DNA of 64,000 bases from the NCBI GenBank assembly GCA_016840285.1, contig JAEOSR010000127.1, positions 8,302-72,301 of the forward strand, given 5' to 3'. Under the pieces are notes generated by a model. The model searched no databases, was not told where the DNA came from, and saw only the letters and a list, made by a program, of their open reading frames with translations. This stretch comes from Candidatus Hodarchaeota archaeon. Its GTDB lineage: Archaea > Asgardarchaeota > Heimdallarchaeia > Hodarchaeales > Hodarchaeaceae. The stretch's first letter is position 1; each line of letters opens with the position of its first letter. Shown here piece after piece: positions 8,835 to 17,174 of the stretch. Both the position numbers and the translations under genes were made by a program.

Positions 8835-9503
8835 ATGATGTCGACTTCTGAAAAGCAGAATGACAAGAAACTGTCAATTCTTCAAAAAGCTACCTTAATG
8901 GAACTTGGAAAGATAGGCGCGGATCAGGCTGCCAAAGCACTCACTGATTTTCTTGAACAGTCAATATTTATGAAAGCTAAATCCTTTGAAATGGTGAAAA
9001 TAGAATCGGTTACCAATTTATTAAGAACTCAATTTCTTTCTGACACGCAGATCGCGATCTTCTCTGCAAGTAACACTACGGAAATAGCCTACACCGTTTT
9101 GATACTATTTGATAAGGAAATTGTAACTAAAATTCTTAACCAGAAATCACCCCCAACAGATGATATTGAGGCAGTAATGGAATTTAGTACAATATCTATG
9201 GATATGTTAAGAGAAATTGGATCAATAATTCTAATCAAGTACATCCTTACTTTGAACAACTTTCTGAATCTTATGGGCGCTCTTCCATCACAACCGACAT
9301 TGCGTATAGGAAAACTGGATTCTTTGGCAGATTATGAATTGAACAATTACATGAAAGGATTAGATGTACTAATTATTGAATGTGATATTCACTTAGAGGT
9401 GGAATTCTATTTCAATTATCTAAAAACAGACATAATCTTAATCCCTCACCAAGAGACATACATTCGCTTTTTTAAAACAATTAGTAGAAAAGACCATCTA
9501 TAA
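8835..9503 (+). CDS. CheC-like chemotaxis protein with altered active sites
   Basis: A 222-residue protein with the duplicated helix pattern of CheC/CheX/FliY phosphatases. The first repeat reads LMELGKIGADQAAKALTDFL and the second MLREIGSIILIKYILTLNNF. The family signature is D/S-x3-E-x2-N with a proline 22 residues later; here both glutamates remain but the asparagines are Lys and Ser, and the first-site proline is absent. CheY-P phosphatase activity is therefore doubtful, while the CheD-binding role could persist. It lies 32 bases upstream of cheD and is presumably co-transcribed. No other che or archaellum genes are in the window. Confidence 0.7.
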   Translation: MMSTSEKQNDKKLSILQKATLMELGKIGADQAAKALTDFLEQSIFMKAKSFEMVKIESVTNLLRTQFLSDTQIAIFSASNTTEIAYTVLILFDKEIVTKILNQKSPPTDDIEAVMEFSTISMDMLREIGSIILIKYILTLNNFLNLMGALPSQPTLRIGKLDSLADYELNNYMKGLDVLIIECDIHLEVEFYFNYLKTDIILIPHQETYIRFFKTISRKDHL

Positions 9504-9535
9504 ATAACGTTTCAAATCCCCTCAAGGAGGAAAAA

Positions 9536-10081
9536 GTGATTAGTCAGCTCCTCAACAAAGAGAAAGAAGATTCAAATGATGGTCAAACACATTATGTTGG
9601 GATTGGGGAAATTAAACTTGGATGTGTAACGGATCGCTTAAAAATAACAACATTAGGTTCATGTATTGGATTAATTTTATACCCTAAAGATGATAATCCT
9701 GAAAAGTGTGCCGTTATGGGCCATATAATGCTTCCAAAATCTCAAGGGAGAGAACCGAAAAAATACACGTTTGGACCAACAAGATTTGCCGATATTGCTA
9801 TCCCTGCAATGATTAAAGAGCTCGAGAAGGCTGTTGGGAAACATCGACATAAATCTATTGTAGCAAAAATGATTGGAGGAGCGGAAATGTTTGGTTATAC
9901 TAAAATTTCATTGAAAATTGGAGAAGAAAACGCACGGGTAACGAAATCACTGCTGAAAGAAAGGAATATCCCATTGATCACAGAATTTACTGGAGGAGAC
10001 ACTGGAATGTCGGTTGAGTTTCGGATTAGTGATTATACATTAATTGTCAAACCAACAGGGGGAAGAGTAATAATAATATAA
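9536..10081 (+). CDS. cheD: Chemoreceptor glutamine deamidase CheD
   Basis: The GTG start follows AAGGAGG at a good distance. The 181-residue protein carries the CheD catalytic set: threonine in ITTLGSCIG, nucleophilic Cys43 in GSC, and His63 in MGHIMLP, followed by the family blocks KMIGGAEMFG and FTGGDTGMSVEF. CheD deamidates or de-esterifies glutamines on methyl-accepting receptors, with CheC as its partner in Bacillus, Thermotoga and archaea. It is downstream of the CheC-like gene, and the pair appears to be a detached module without receptors nearby. The family call is secure. Confidence 0.93.
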   Translation: MISQLLNKEKEDSNDGQTHYVGIGEIKLGCVTDRLKITTLGSCIGLILYPKDDNPEKCAVMGHIMLPKSQGREPKKYTFGPTRFADIAIPAMIKELEKAVGKHRHKSIVAKMIGGAEMFGYTKISLKIGEENARVTKSLLKERNIPLITEFTGGDTGMSVEFRISDYTLIVKPTGGRVIII

Positions 10082-10093
10082 AGAAGAAACGAG

Positions 10094-11851
10094 TTATTTA
10101 TCCTTTCCAAGCTCCTCCTCTTCTTTCAGAGCACGTCGAAGAACCTTACCGACCTGGGTCATTGGTAACTCGTCTCGAAACTCGATATAACTCTCATCGT
10201 GAGGCTGCTTATATTTTACTAACTTTTCCTTGCAATAAGTCAAAACTTCCGCTTTAGTAAGCTCTTCATCTGCTTTTGGGACAATAAACACCTTGACCGT
10301 TTCTCCAACTTTAGGATGAGGTACTCCGATGGCCGCTGCATTCGATACCTTTGGATGAGCAATGATTACTTCTTCGATTTCCCTGGGATACGCCTTGAAA
10401 CCACCTACATCAATCATGTCCTTTTTACGATCAGTTATGTAAAAGTAAAAATCTTCATCGTATTTACCAATATCTCCCGTTAAAAAGTATTTCTTACTAT
10501 CAATTTCTCTAAAAACCGCTTCAGTTTCTTTAGGTTTCTTATAATACCCCTTCATCACTTGAGGACCATGAATTGCAATTTCTCCTTCTTCATTGGGGCC
10601 TAATTTTTTGGTACCAGTTTCCACATCGACAATAATAGCATCTGTATCGGGATAGGGGATTCCAACTGATCCTTCTTTTTTTAAGGGAGTATCTGACCCA
10701 GGAGTTGCTGCCAGAGGATTTGAATGAGTAACTGGTGATGTTTCAGTTAATCCATATCCTTCTGAGAGATTGGCACCAGTTACTTTTTCAAACTCTTGTA
10801 AGACTGCTAAGGGTAAGGGGGCAGCTCCACTTGTACTGACTAATAATGAACTTATATCGTAATCTTGAAATTTCGGGTGATTCAATAAAGCGATGTACAA
10901 AGTTGGAACAGTATTGAAAATCTGGACTTTATATTGCTGAATAAGCTCCAATATTTTAGTAAATTTATCTTCACGAGGATCGAGCATCAAGACACTAAGA
11001 GCGCCATATTGGACCCCTAAATTCATACCAGTGGTTGCGCCATAACTATGGTAAAATGGGAGAGCTCCTATTCCAACTGATGTACCTCGTTCTGGTCGAG
11101 GGTACAGCCAGACAGAACACTGTTCTACATTCGCAACAAGATTCTTATGGGTCAACATTGCCCCTTTAGGCGTACCAGTTGTACCTCCCGTAAACATGAT
11201 AACAGCTACATCATCAGGTTTGATATCCACTGTTGGACGACCATCAACACTGTATTGGTCATAAATCTCGTACATATATATGTCACGAGGATCTTTCTTG
11301 CTTATTTTTCCTAGTAATCCTCCCAAAAATGCTTTAAAGCCCTTAAAATATGGTTTTACTGATGCTACTACAATAAATTCTAGCGGAGTATTTCCTTGAT
11401 CGCGTACCATTTTACAAGTTTCGTAAGGTTGAGCAGCTGAAGTTATCATATCAGCACAAACAATTCCTTTCGCTTCACTTTGTTGCAGTTGTCCTGTTAG
11501 TTCACTTGCAGGATATTGAAAGTTAAGACTAACAACTATTGCACCAGCTTTAAGGATCCCATAATATGCGACTACAAATTCAATCATATTGGGGAGAAAA
11601 ACAGCAACTTTGTCACCTTTTTTTATTCCTCTATCAACTAAGAATGCTGAAAATTTATCCGTCAATTCACCTAGTTCTCGAGTTGTAACTTTAGCAATTT
11701 TATCAAAGCTATTTGTATCGAGAACCAGAGCTAATTTATCAGGGAAATCTTCAACTATTTTATCCAAATTTGCAAAAAGTGGGATTTCGGGATAATCAAT
11801 CGTTTTGGGAACTCCCTCAGGCCACAATGGAATTTCGTTTGGATTTACCAA
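10094..11851 (-). CDS. Long-chain fatty acid-CoA ligase (AMP-forming)
   Basis: A 585-residue ANL-superfamily enzyme. The phosphate loop MFTGGTTGTPKGAMLTH, the GYGLTETSP adenine-binding motif, YFLTGDIG, the DRKKDMIDVGGFKAYPREIEE hinge region and the catalytic lysine in QVGKVLRR are all present in order. It should activate a fatty or other carboxylic acid through an acyl-adenylate to the CoA thioester. The chain length is not decided by sequence. Its substrates would feed the same acyl-CoA pool as the MaoC-like protein and thiolase of this window, though those are not linked in an operon. It is convergent with cheD, with only about a dozen bases between the stop codons. Confidence 0.88.
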   Translation of the reverse strand: MVNPNEIPLWPEGVPKTIDYPEIPLFANLDKIVEDFPDKLALVLDTNSFDKIAKVTTRELGELTDKFSAFLVDRGIKKGDKVAVFLPNMIEFVVAYYGILKAGAIVVSLNFQYPASELTGQLQQSEAKGIVCADMITSAAQPYETCKMVRDQGNTPLEFIVVASVKPYFKGFKAFLGGLLGKISKKDPRDIYMYEIYDQYSVDGRPTVDIKPDDVAVIMFTGGTTGTPKGAMLTHKNLVANVEQCSVWLYPRPERGTSVGIGALPFYHSYGATTGMNLGVQYGALSVLMLDPREDKFTKILELIQQYKVQIFNTVPTLYIALLNHPKFQDYDISSLLVSTSGAAPLPLAVLQEFEKVTGANLSEGYGLTETSPVTHSNPLAATPGSDTPLKKEGSVGIPYPDTDAIIVDVETGTKKLGPNEEGEIAIHGPQVMKGYYKKPKETEAVFREIDSKKYFLTGDIGKYDEDFYFYITDRKKDMIDVGGFKAYPREIEEVIIAHPKVSNAAAIGVPHPKVGETVKVFIVPKADEELTKAEVLTYCKEKLVKYKQPHDESYIEFRDELPMTQVGKVLRRALKEEEELGKDK

Positions 11852-11963
11852 TTATACTCACCTTAAACTCTGACTTTCTAATTAGAAATGATGATTACTT
11901 CAATCATCTAATAAATTTTATCATTAAAGAGAATGAAGGAGGTCAAAATTCGCTTTCTAATTT

Positions 11964-13391
11964 TTATAAGAAACCATCTTCATGATACGAGACCATTTTC
12001 GATCCTGCTTTAACCCATTCTTCAAAGGCTTCCGTAAAAATCTCCCTAGCTCGTTCATTTGCTTTCTTGATAATTGTAAATTCATCAATGTGGGGAAACT
12101 GGGTATCAGCTAGGATTAGATCACCATGGACTATCACATTGTCAACTTCTTTTCCTGTGGATGAGTATACCAGATTAGGGATCAGATTTCTAAATGGTTT
12201 ATCTATAATAGGTGTCATGTTCAACTTTTTTAGATCAATCGTAATAATATCAGCCTGTTTTCCTACTTCAAGACTTCCTATTTTACTCGCGAGATCGAGA
12301 ACCATAGCTCCTCCTATAGTTGATAGTTGTAAGGATTGCCAAGGAGGTAACGCTGTTGGGTCATTATCGTGAATTTTGGTTAAAATACTAGCCATTCTCA
12401 TTTCTTGGAACATATTATAGTGACCTGGTCCAGGAGCTTGATCTGTACCGAGAGCTGCGGTACCTCCAAGTTTCAGATATTGACCAATTGGGGGAACAAT
12501 ACCATCTATTGATGCTATAGATGATAGACATCCAACCATCTTGACTCCTTTTTTTACCATTAATGAACGCTCATCAATTGTCGTATCATGAATATGAGCT
12601 GCAACAAGTTTATCATCAAGCAAACCATTTTTCTCAAGTATTTTTACGGTCGTGGAGTCGGTTCCAAAGCGACCTTGTATTTGGAGTCTCTCTCTTTCAC
12701 CTTGCGCTACATGCATATGTATATTGCAATCTCGGTCTATTGCTTGTTGTTTAATGTCTGAAAGCAAATCTAAGGAACAAAAATCCAGAGCTTGAGGCCC
12801 ATACATAACACTAATAAGCTCTGTGCCTTTAAACTCCTGAAATAATTTGTTTGCTCTTTTTAAAGCACCGAATCCTTTTGACTCATCAAATTCGTAAAGT
12901 TCTTTAGGCTTCAAACTAGCTCGGTCAGAGCTAACCTCGTTAATAGTTTCAATTGCGACAACACGGGCTTTTAATGGTAGATAAACCTCTTGTACTAAAG
13001 ACGATACGAGTCCTGCATATTCAGCAAAAGTCGTCGTACCCGATCTTAAACCTTCCAAAACTGCAAGCTTTGAACCCAAAATAAGATCTTCTTTTTTTAG
13101 ACATCTTGCTAACGGTCCAAGGCCTTTATTCATCCATTCGATTTCAGGTAAGTCTTGAGCGCATCCTCTTAAGAGAGTTAATCCTGTGTGAGCATGAGCA
13201 TTGATTAATCCAGGCATTGTGATATGATTAGTTCCATCAATGATTCTGTCAGCTTTTTTATGATCCAAGTCACTAGATTTACCAACGAAACTGATTAAGC
13301 CATCTTCAATTCCTAAGCCTCCATTGGGAATTATTCCTAACCCTTTCCCTTTGAATGTTATTAACCAAGTATTTGTTATTCCAATGTCCAA
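11964..13391 (-). CDS. Amidohydrolase, MTA/SAH or guanine deaminase-like
   Basis: A 475-residue metal-dependent hydrolase with a TTG start. The metal-binding HAHTG is at residues 66-70, then MHVAQGERE, VAAHIHD, and LGTDQAPGPG with the catalytic aspartate, and the closing ASKIGSLEVGKQADIITIDL composite beta-sandwich. This layout fits the TrzN/ATZ/MtaD group that deaminates S-adenosylhomocysteine, methylthioadenosine or guanine. The exact substrate is not resolved. It lies 93 bases downstream of the kinase-like gene on the same strand and may share its transcript. Confidence 0.8.
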   Translation of the reverse strand: MDIGITNTWLITFKGKGLGIIPNGGLGIEDGLISFVGKSSDLDHKKADRIIDGTNHITMPGLINAHAHTGLTLLRGCAQDLPEIEWMNKGLGPLARCLKKEDLILGSKLAVLEGLRSGTTTFAEYAGLVSSLVQEVYLPLKARVVAIETINEVSSDRASLKPKELYEFDESKGFGALKRANKLFQEFKGTELISVMYGPQALDFCSLDLLSDIKQQAIDRDCNIHMHVAQGERERLQIQGRFGTDSTTVKILEKNGLLDDKLVAAHIHDTTIDERSLMVKKGVKMVGCLSSIASIDGIVPPIGQYLKLGGTAALGTDQAPGPGHYNMFQEMRMASILTKIHDNDPTALPPWQSLQLSTIGGAMVLDLASKIGSLEVGKQADIITIDLKKLNMTPIIDKPFRNLIPNLVYSSTGKEVDNVIVHGDLILADTQFPHIDEFTIIKKANERAREIFTEAFEEWVKAGSKMVSYHEDGFL

Positions 13392-13484
13392 GATTCAAAC
13401 CCTATCTGATCAGGAATTTCTTGAACTTTTATGAATATTTTCTAAAGCGATGTCTCCTCTGATTAATAAACCTTAAAAAATCCT

Positions 13485-14603
13485 TTATTTCAATCCTACG
13501 TTCCAACAATAATTTGCTAATGCGATACAGGTTGCCATTCGATCGAACGCCACCTCATCTTCCATATTTGCACGTTTTTGGAGAAAAAGACCTTCCAATA
13601 AGACATTCAATCCAATATGAAATGCTAAAACAGATTCATAATTCTCATAAATATCATTTATGGATAACGCTACTGATGAAAGGTACCTTTCATACCCTTC
13701 AATGAAAGGTTGAACCTCCTTTCGGAATGCTTCTAAGTTTCCATCCCTGTTGAAGCTGTCGATTGCCGAGTGTAGAAAAAACGTTCCAACGTCTTCCATT
13801 CTATCTGCTGATTGCTCTTCTTCTACATACTCAGGATCTATTAACCAAGTTTGAATCTTCTTATTACCATTTCCATCCTTTTCAATTGAGAATAAAACAT
13901 TTCCAGGATGAAAATCCCCGAAGCCAGTCGTACCCCCTGAATTTCCATTTGAAGAAAGTAGTTTCACTAGTAAATTGCTAGCTAGGCTAATAAAATCTTT
14001 TTTTCGGTCTTTAGGTATAATTAGCTCATTTAAAGTCTTTTTCAAAAGAAATATGTATCTTTCTTTCTCAATCGGTCTCAATTTTCCGGAATGAAATTTG
14101 GAAAGGGCTTCCCCAGTTAATAATAACTTGATTTCCGAATTTAATTCCGAATCATAAAAAGATTCTCCTTTTATTCCTTCATAAATCAATATCTTTCCAT
14201 GTTCAAAGATAACACGGGGAGTTAACACCCCAGTATCTTGTAACTTGTCCGCTAAGTGATTTGTTAACATTTTATTCTGTGAAGCTTCCTCTGGAGAGGG
14301 AAATTTCTTTATTGCAATTTTTAAAGTCAAGCTTCCTTGTTCACTGTTGAAATTGGCAGTCACTAATTGCAATCCTTTGGATCCAACTTTATGAATTGAA
14401 GAAACTCCATTAAGGACAACAAACCTAGATTTTGCCCCAAACTCTTTTATTTGAAGTTCATCAAAATAATCTTTCAAGTTTTCAACGATCTCGGCTAATA
14501 TATGTTTAATACGTTGTTTACGTCGTACTTGATCTGCTGCCGAATTATCTTCCATTTTAGCCTCATAGTCATAATCATGATGAGATTTCAAAAAGGTGTG
14601 CAA
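13485..14603 (-). CDS. Aminoglycoside/choline kinase-fold phosphotransferase
   Basis: A 372-residue protein with a protein-kinase-like small-molecule kinase signature: GFGDFHPGNVLF supplies the catalytic Asp and Asn, and WLIDPEYVEEEQSADRMEDVG supplies the metal-binding Asp. The N-terminal lobe is less conserved, with a lysine in KIAIKKFPSPEEA. Relatives phosphorylate choline, methylthioribose, homoserine or antibiotics. The neighbouring downstream amidohydrolase, possibly acting on methylthioadenosine-type nucleosides, makes a methylthioribose-type role conceivable, but that is only inference. Confidence 0.65.
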   Translation of the reverse strand: MHTFLKSHHDYDYEAKMEDNSAADQVRRKQRIKHILAEIVENLKDYFDELQIKEFGAKSRFVVLNGVSSIHKVGSKGLQLVTANFNSEQGSLTLKIAIKKFPSPEEASQNKMLTNHLADKLQDTGVLTPRVIFEHGKILIYEGIKGESFYDSELNSEIKLLLTGEALSKFHSGKLRPIEKERYIFLLKKTLNELIIPKDRKKDFISLASNLLVKLLSSNGNSGGTTGFGDFHPGNVLFSIEKDGNGNKKIQTWLIDPEYVEEEQSADRMEDVGTFFLHSAIDSFNRDGNLEAFRKEVQPFIEGYERYLSSVALSINDIYENYESVLAFHIGLNVLLEGLFLQKRANMEDEVAFDRMATCIALANYCWNVGLK

Positions 14604-14785
14604 ATATACTTCAATGAAATAATATAATTGATTATAATAATTCCTAGACTGATTGTCAATTCATAAGCTTGGGGGAAAATCCGAGATTTTTGTTGCCTAA
14701 AAAGTAATATTTATTCTGTTTCAAAGTATTACTCCATTGCAGAACTCTTTCAAAGAAAACCATTTAGAGATGTTCATTTGAAATA

Positions 14786-16174
14786 ATGACATCAGTCCAA
14801 TCTCATAAACAACAGTTATCAACCGATTTGAGAATTGCAGGTATTCAGTCAATGCAAGAAACTAATTCTAGTGGATATTTGAATAACCTCAAGATTGTCT
14901 TTCAATCACGTAACTATGTTGTGATTTTATTTACAAATTATTCTTCTGCAGTGTTCTTAGCAGCGTGGGTCTATCTTAACCTTTTTTTCAGGGATATTGG
15001 AATTACATATTTTGAATTGGGTCTTGCGGACGCCTGGTCCATGGTTCTTGGTGTTGTCGCAATTCTCTTTGGCGGATATTGGGCAGATAAATATATTCCA
15101 CATAGAAAGTATATGGCTACTTTTAACATGCTCTTTTTAGCTATAGCGACTTTTCTAATCCCAATTGTTACCAATTTTCATGGTCTTCTCATAATATGGA
15201 CAATATTTGGATTTAGTCAGTTCTGTCAAGCCTCAATTGATCCCATTCTTTTTGAATCTCTCCCTCCTGAACAGATGGGTACGGGTACTAGTCTATTTAC
15301 ATTGGGAGGAGTTTTTGGGATTTTCGGATTAATTATTGTTGGTTTCTTAATTCAAGGTAGTTTTTTAGATGGTCTAAGAATGTTTTGGTATTTTTTTGCC
15401 GCTGTTGCTGCCCTTAACTTTCTAATTCGCTTGTTTTTCTTGGAAAAAACACAACCAGCTCACGAAATTAAAGCTAGTGAGAAAAAATTCATCCGAGATG
15501 TTCTGGCCCAATATAAGGAAGGGATCAAAGTTCTTATGGTAACAATTCCCCTTTTTATGATTGTTTTTATGTTAGATGTCACGAGTGATATTAACTACCG
15601 CTTTGCTCAGAATTTCTATTTAAATGAAGTTGTTGGTATGGATTATGGTTCCATTAACTATACGATGATTGGTGCAATTATTCTAGGGGTAATTGGAGGT
15701 CTCTTTGCAGGATTCCTCCTTGATAGGACTAAGAATGAGGCTAAAATAATGTTTTTAGTCTATTTTTTCCTACCTTTCTCAATAATTCTTCTATATTATT
15801 CACCCATAATTCCTAGATGGAATGATTTATTGCCAAGTGAAGGAATGGGGGCTCTCATATCAAGTACAGCATTTATTGCAGTTGTAATTAAAGCTGGTAA
15901 TGATGAGGTGTGGCGAACAATAGCATGGGGGGCCGTTGGACGTAAACTTCCACGGGAACACACTGGTAAAGTAATGGCTGTTTTAGGAATGTCAATATCC
16001 ATTCTGGGTGTTCTGGTCAGTCCATTAGTAGGCCTTGTTTATCAACTTGAAGGGGGAAAACCTTTATTGTTAACCGCTTTTGTATTAAATCTATTAATTA
16101 TAGCTTTCCTCCTTTTAGGATGGTTAAAGAGTCCTAAAAAGGACCCTGACCAAACTTCACCTATTTCTGCTTAA
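14786..16174 (+). CDS. Major facilitator superfamily transporter
   Basis: A 462-residue integral membrane protein with about twelve hydrophobic helices and a central hydrophilic loop (about residues 225-245). The loop between helices 2 and 3 reads GGYWADKYIPHRKYM, an MFS motif-A variant, and GGLFAGFLLDRTKNEAKIM after helix 8 is the second copy. About 45 hydrophilic residues precede the first helix. Substrate is unknown. It is divergent from the kinase-like gene and 79 bases upstream of methionine aminopeptidase on the same strand. Confidence 0.85.
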   Translation: MTSVQSHKQQLSTDLRIAGIQSMQETNSSGYLNNLKIVFQSRNYVVILFTNYSSAVFLAAWVYLNLFFRDIGITYFELGLADAWSMVLGVVAILFGGYWADKYIPHRKYMATFNMLFLAIATFLIPIVTNFHGLLIIWTIFGFSQFCQASIDPILFESLPPEQMGTGTSLFTLGGVFGIFGLIIVGFLIQGSFLDGLRMFWYFFAAVAALNFLIRLFFLEKTQPAHEIKASEKKFIRDVLAQYKEGIKVLMVTIPLFMIVFMLDVTSDINYRFAQNFYLNEVVGMDYGSINYTMIGAIILGVIGGLFAGFLLDRTKNEAKIMFLVYFFLPFSIILLYYSPIIPRWNDLLPSEGMGALISSTAFIAVVIKAGNDEVWRTIAWGAVGRKLPREHTGKVMAVLGMSISILGVLVSPLVGLVYQLEGGKPLLLTAFVLNLLIIAFLLLGWLKSPKKDPDQTSPISA

Positions 16175-16253
16175 ATATAAGCAGCATTCCTTTAAACATA
16201 TGATCATTTATTTTGAACTGAATTAAACGAATATTAAGACTGGTGTTCATCTT

Positions 16254-17153
16254 ATGTCCTTAACACGCGAGGAACTTCATGATTTATTCCTGGCAGGAAA
16301 AGTAGTTCATTTGACAATGGATCAAATAGAAAAATATGTGAAACCTAGGGTTTCGATTGGTTCACTTTATGATACTATTGTTAAAATGATCACATCGACA
16401 AAAGGAGTTGACTTAGCTTTCCCTCCTAATATTTCCATAAATGAATGTGCGGCTCATGATACAGCTGGACCAAGGGAAAAACGTGTCATTCCAAAAAAAG
16501 CCTTAGTAAAAATTGATATTGGGGCTACTGTTAATGGAATGCTTTCTGACACTGCTAAGACTTTTTCTACTGATGGAAAACATTCTCGTTTAATAAAATC
16601 AGCCGAACACGCATTAGATAACGCTATTGATATTATAAAGCCTAATCTTCGCGTTAGTGAAATAGGAGCTGTAGTACAAGAAACAATTGAAAACTATGGT
16701 TTTAAGCCAATTTCAAATTTAACTGGGCATCAAATGGAGAAAGGTACACTTCATGCAGGTCTCTCAATACCAAGCATTAGATCTGTTCCCTTTGCTAAAA
16801 GATCAAAACTTAAAAAGGGCATGGTTCTTGCTATTGAACCCTTTAGTACACCAGGAAAGGCAGGGTATGTAGAAGAAGGACCAACAGCTCCATTAATTTA
16901 TTCATCAAAAGGAAACCCTAAAACAGATATTGGGAAGTTTCTTGTTAAAAGATACCAAAGGCTCCCTTTTTCTCTACGTTCAGCTACTCTTTACTTAAAG
17001 AATAAACACATCACGTCAGATAATCTAGGGGAAGTACTAAACAAAGATAATTTTCATGGGTACAGGCCATTAATTGAAAAAACTCGTGGTCTGGTTGCAC
17101 AAGCAGAACACACGATTTTAGTTACAAGTAATGGTACGAAAATGATTACTTAG
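16254..17153 (+). CDS. map: Methionine aminopeptidase, type II
   Basis: A 299-residue archaeal/eukaryotic type II enzyme that removes the initiator methionine from nascent proteins. All five metal ligands are visible: Asp in KIDIGATVNGMLSD (two), His in NLTGHQMEKGTLHAG, Glu in LAIEPFS and Glu near the C-terminus in AQAEHTIL. The substrate-side histidine is in NECAAHDTAGP. The type II insert between the two conserved histidine regions is present in short form. Length is normal for archaea. It is convergent with the HEAT-repeat gene. Confidence 0.95.
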   Translation: MSLTREELHDLFLAGKVVHLTMDQIEKYVKPRVSIGSLYDTIVKMITSTKGVDLAFPPNISINECAAHDTAGPREKRVIPKKALVKIDIGATVNGMLSDTAKTFSTDGKHSRLIKSAEHALDNAIDIIKPNLRVSEIGAVVQETIENYGFKPISNLTGHQMEKGTLHAGLSIPSIRSVPFAKRSKLKKGMVLAIEPFSTPGKAGYVEEGPTAPLIYSSKGNPKTDIGKFLVKRYQRLPFSLRSATLYLKNKHITSDNLGEVLNKDNFHGYRPLIEKTRGLVAQAEHTILVTSNGTKMIT

Positions 17154-17174
17154 CTGTTAATCATCAAACAAGAG

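Noticed and set aside
10094..13391. Single catabolic operon of acyl-CoA ligase and amidohydrolase
   Set aside because: The genes are separated by 112 bases with no shared pathway, so co-transcription is unproven.
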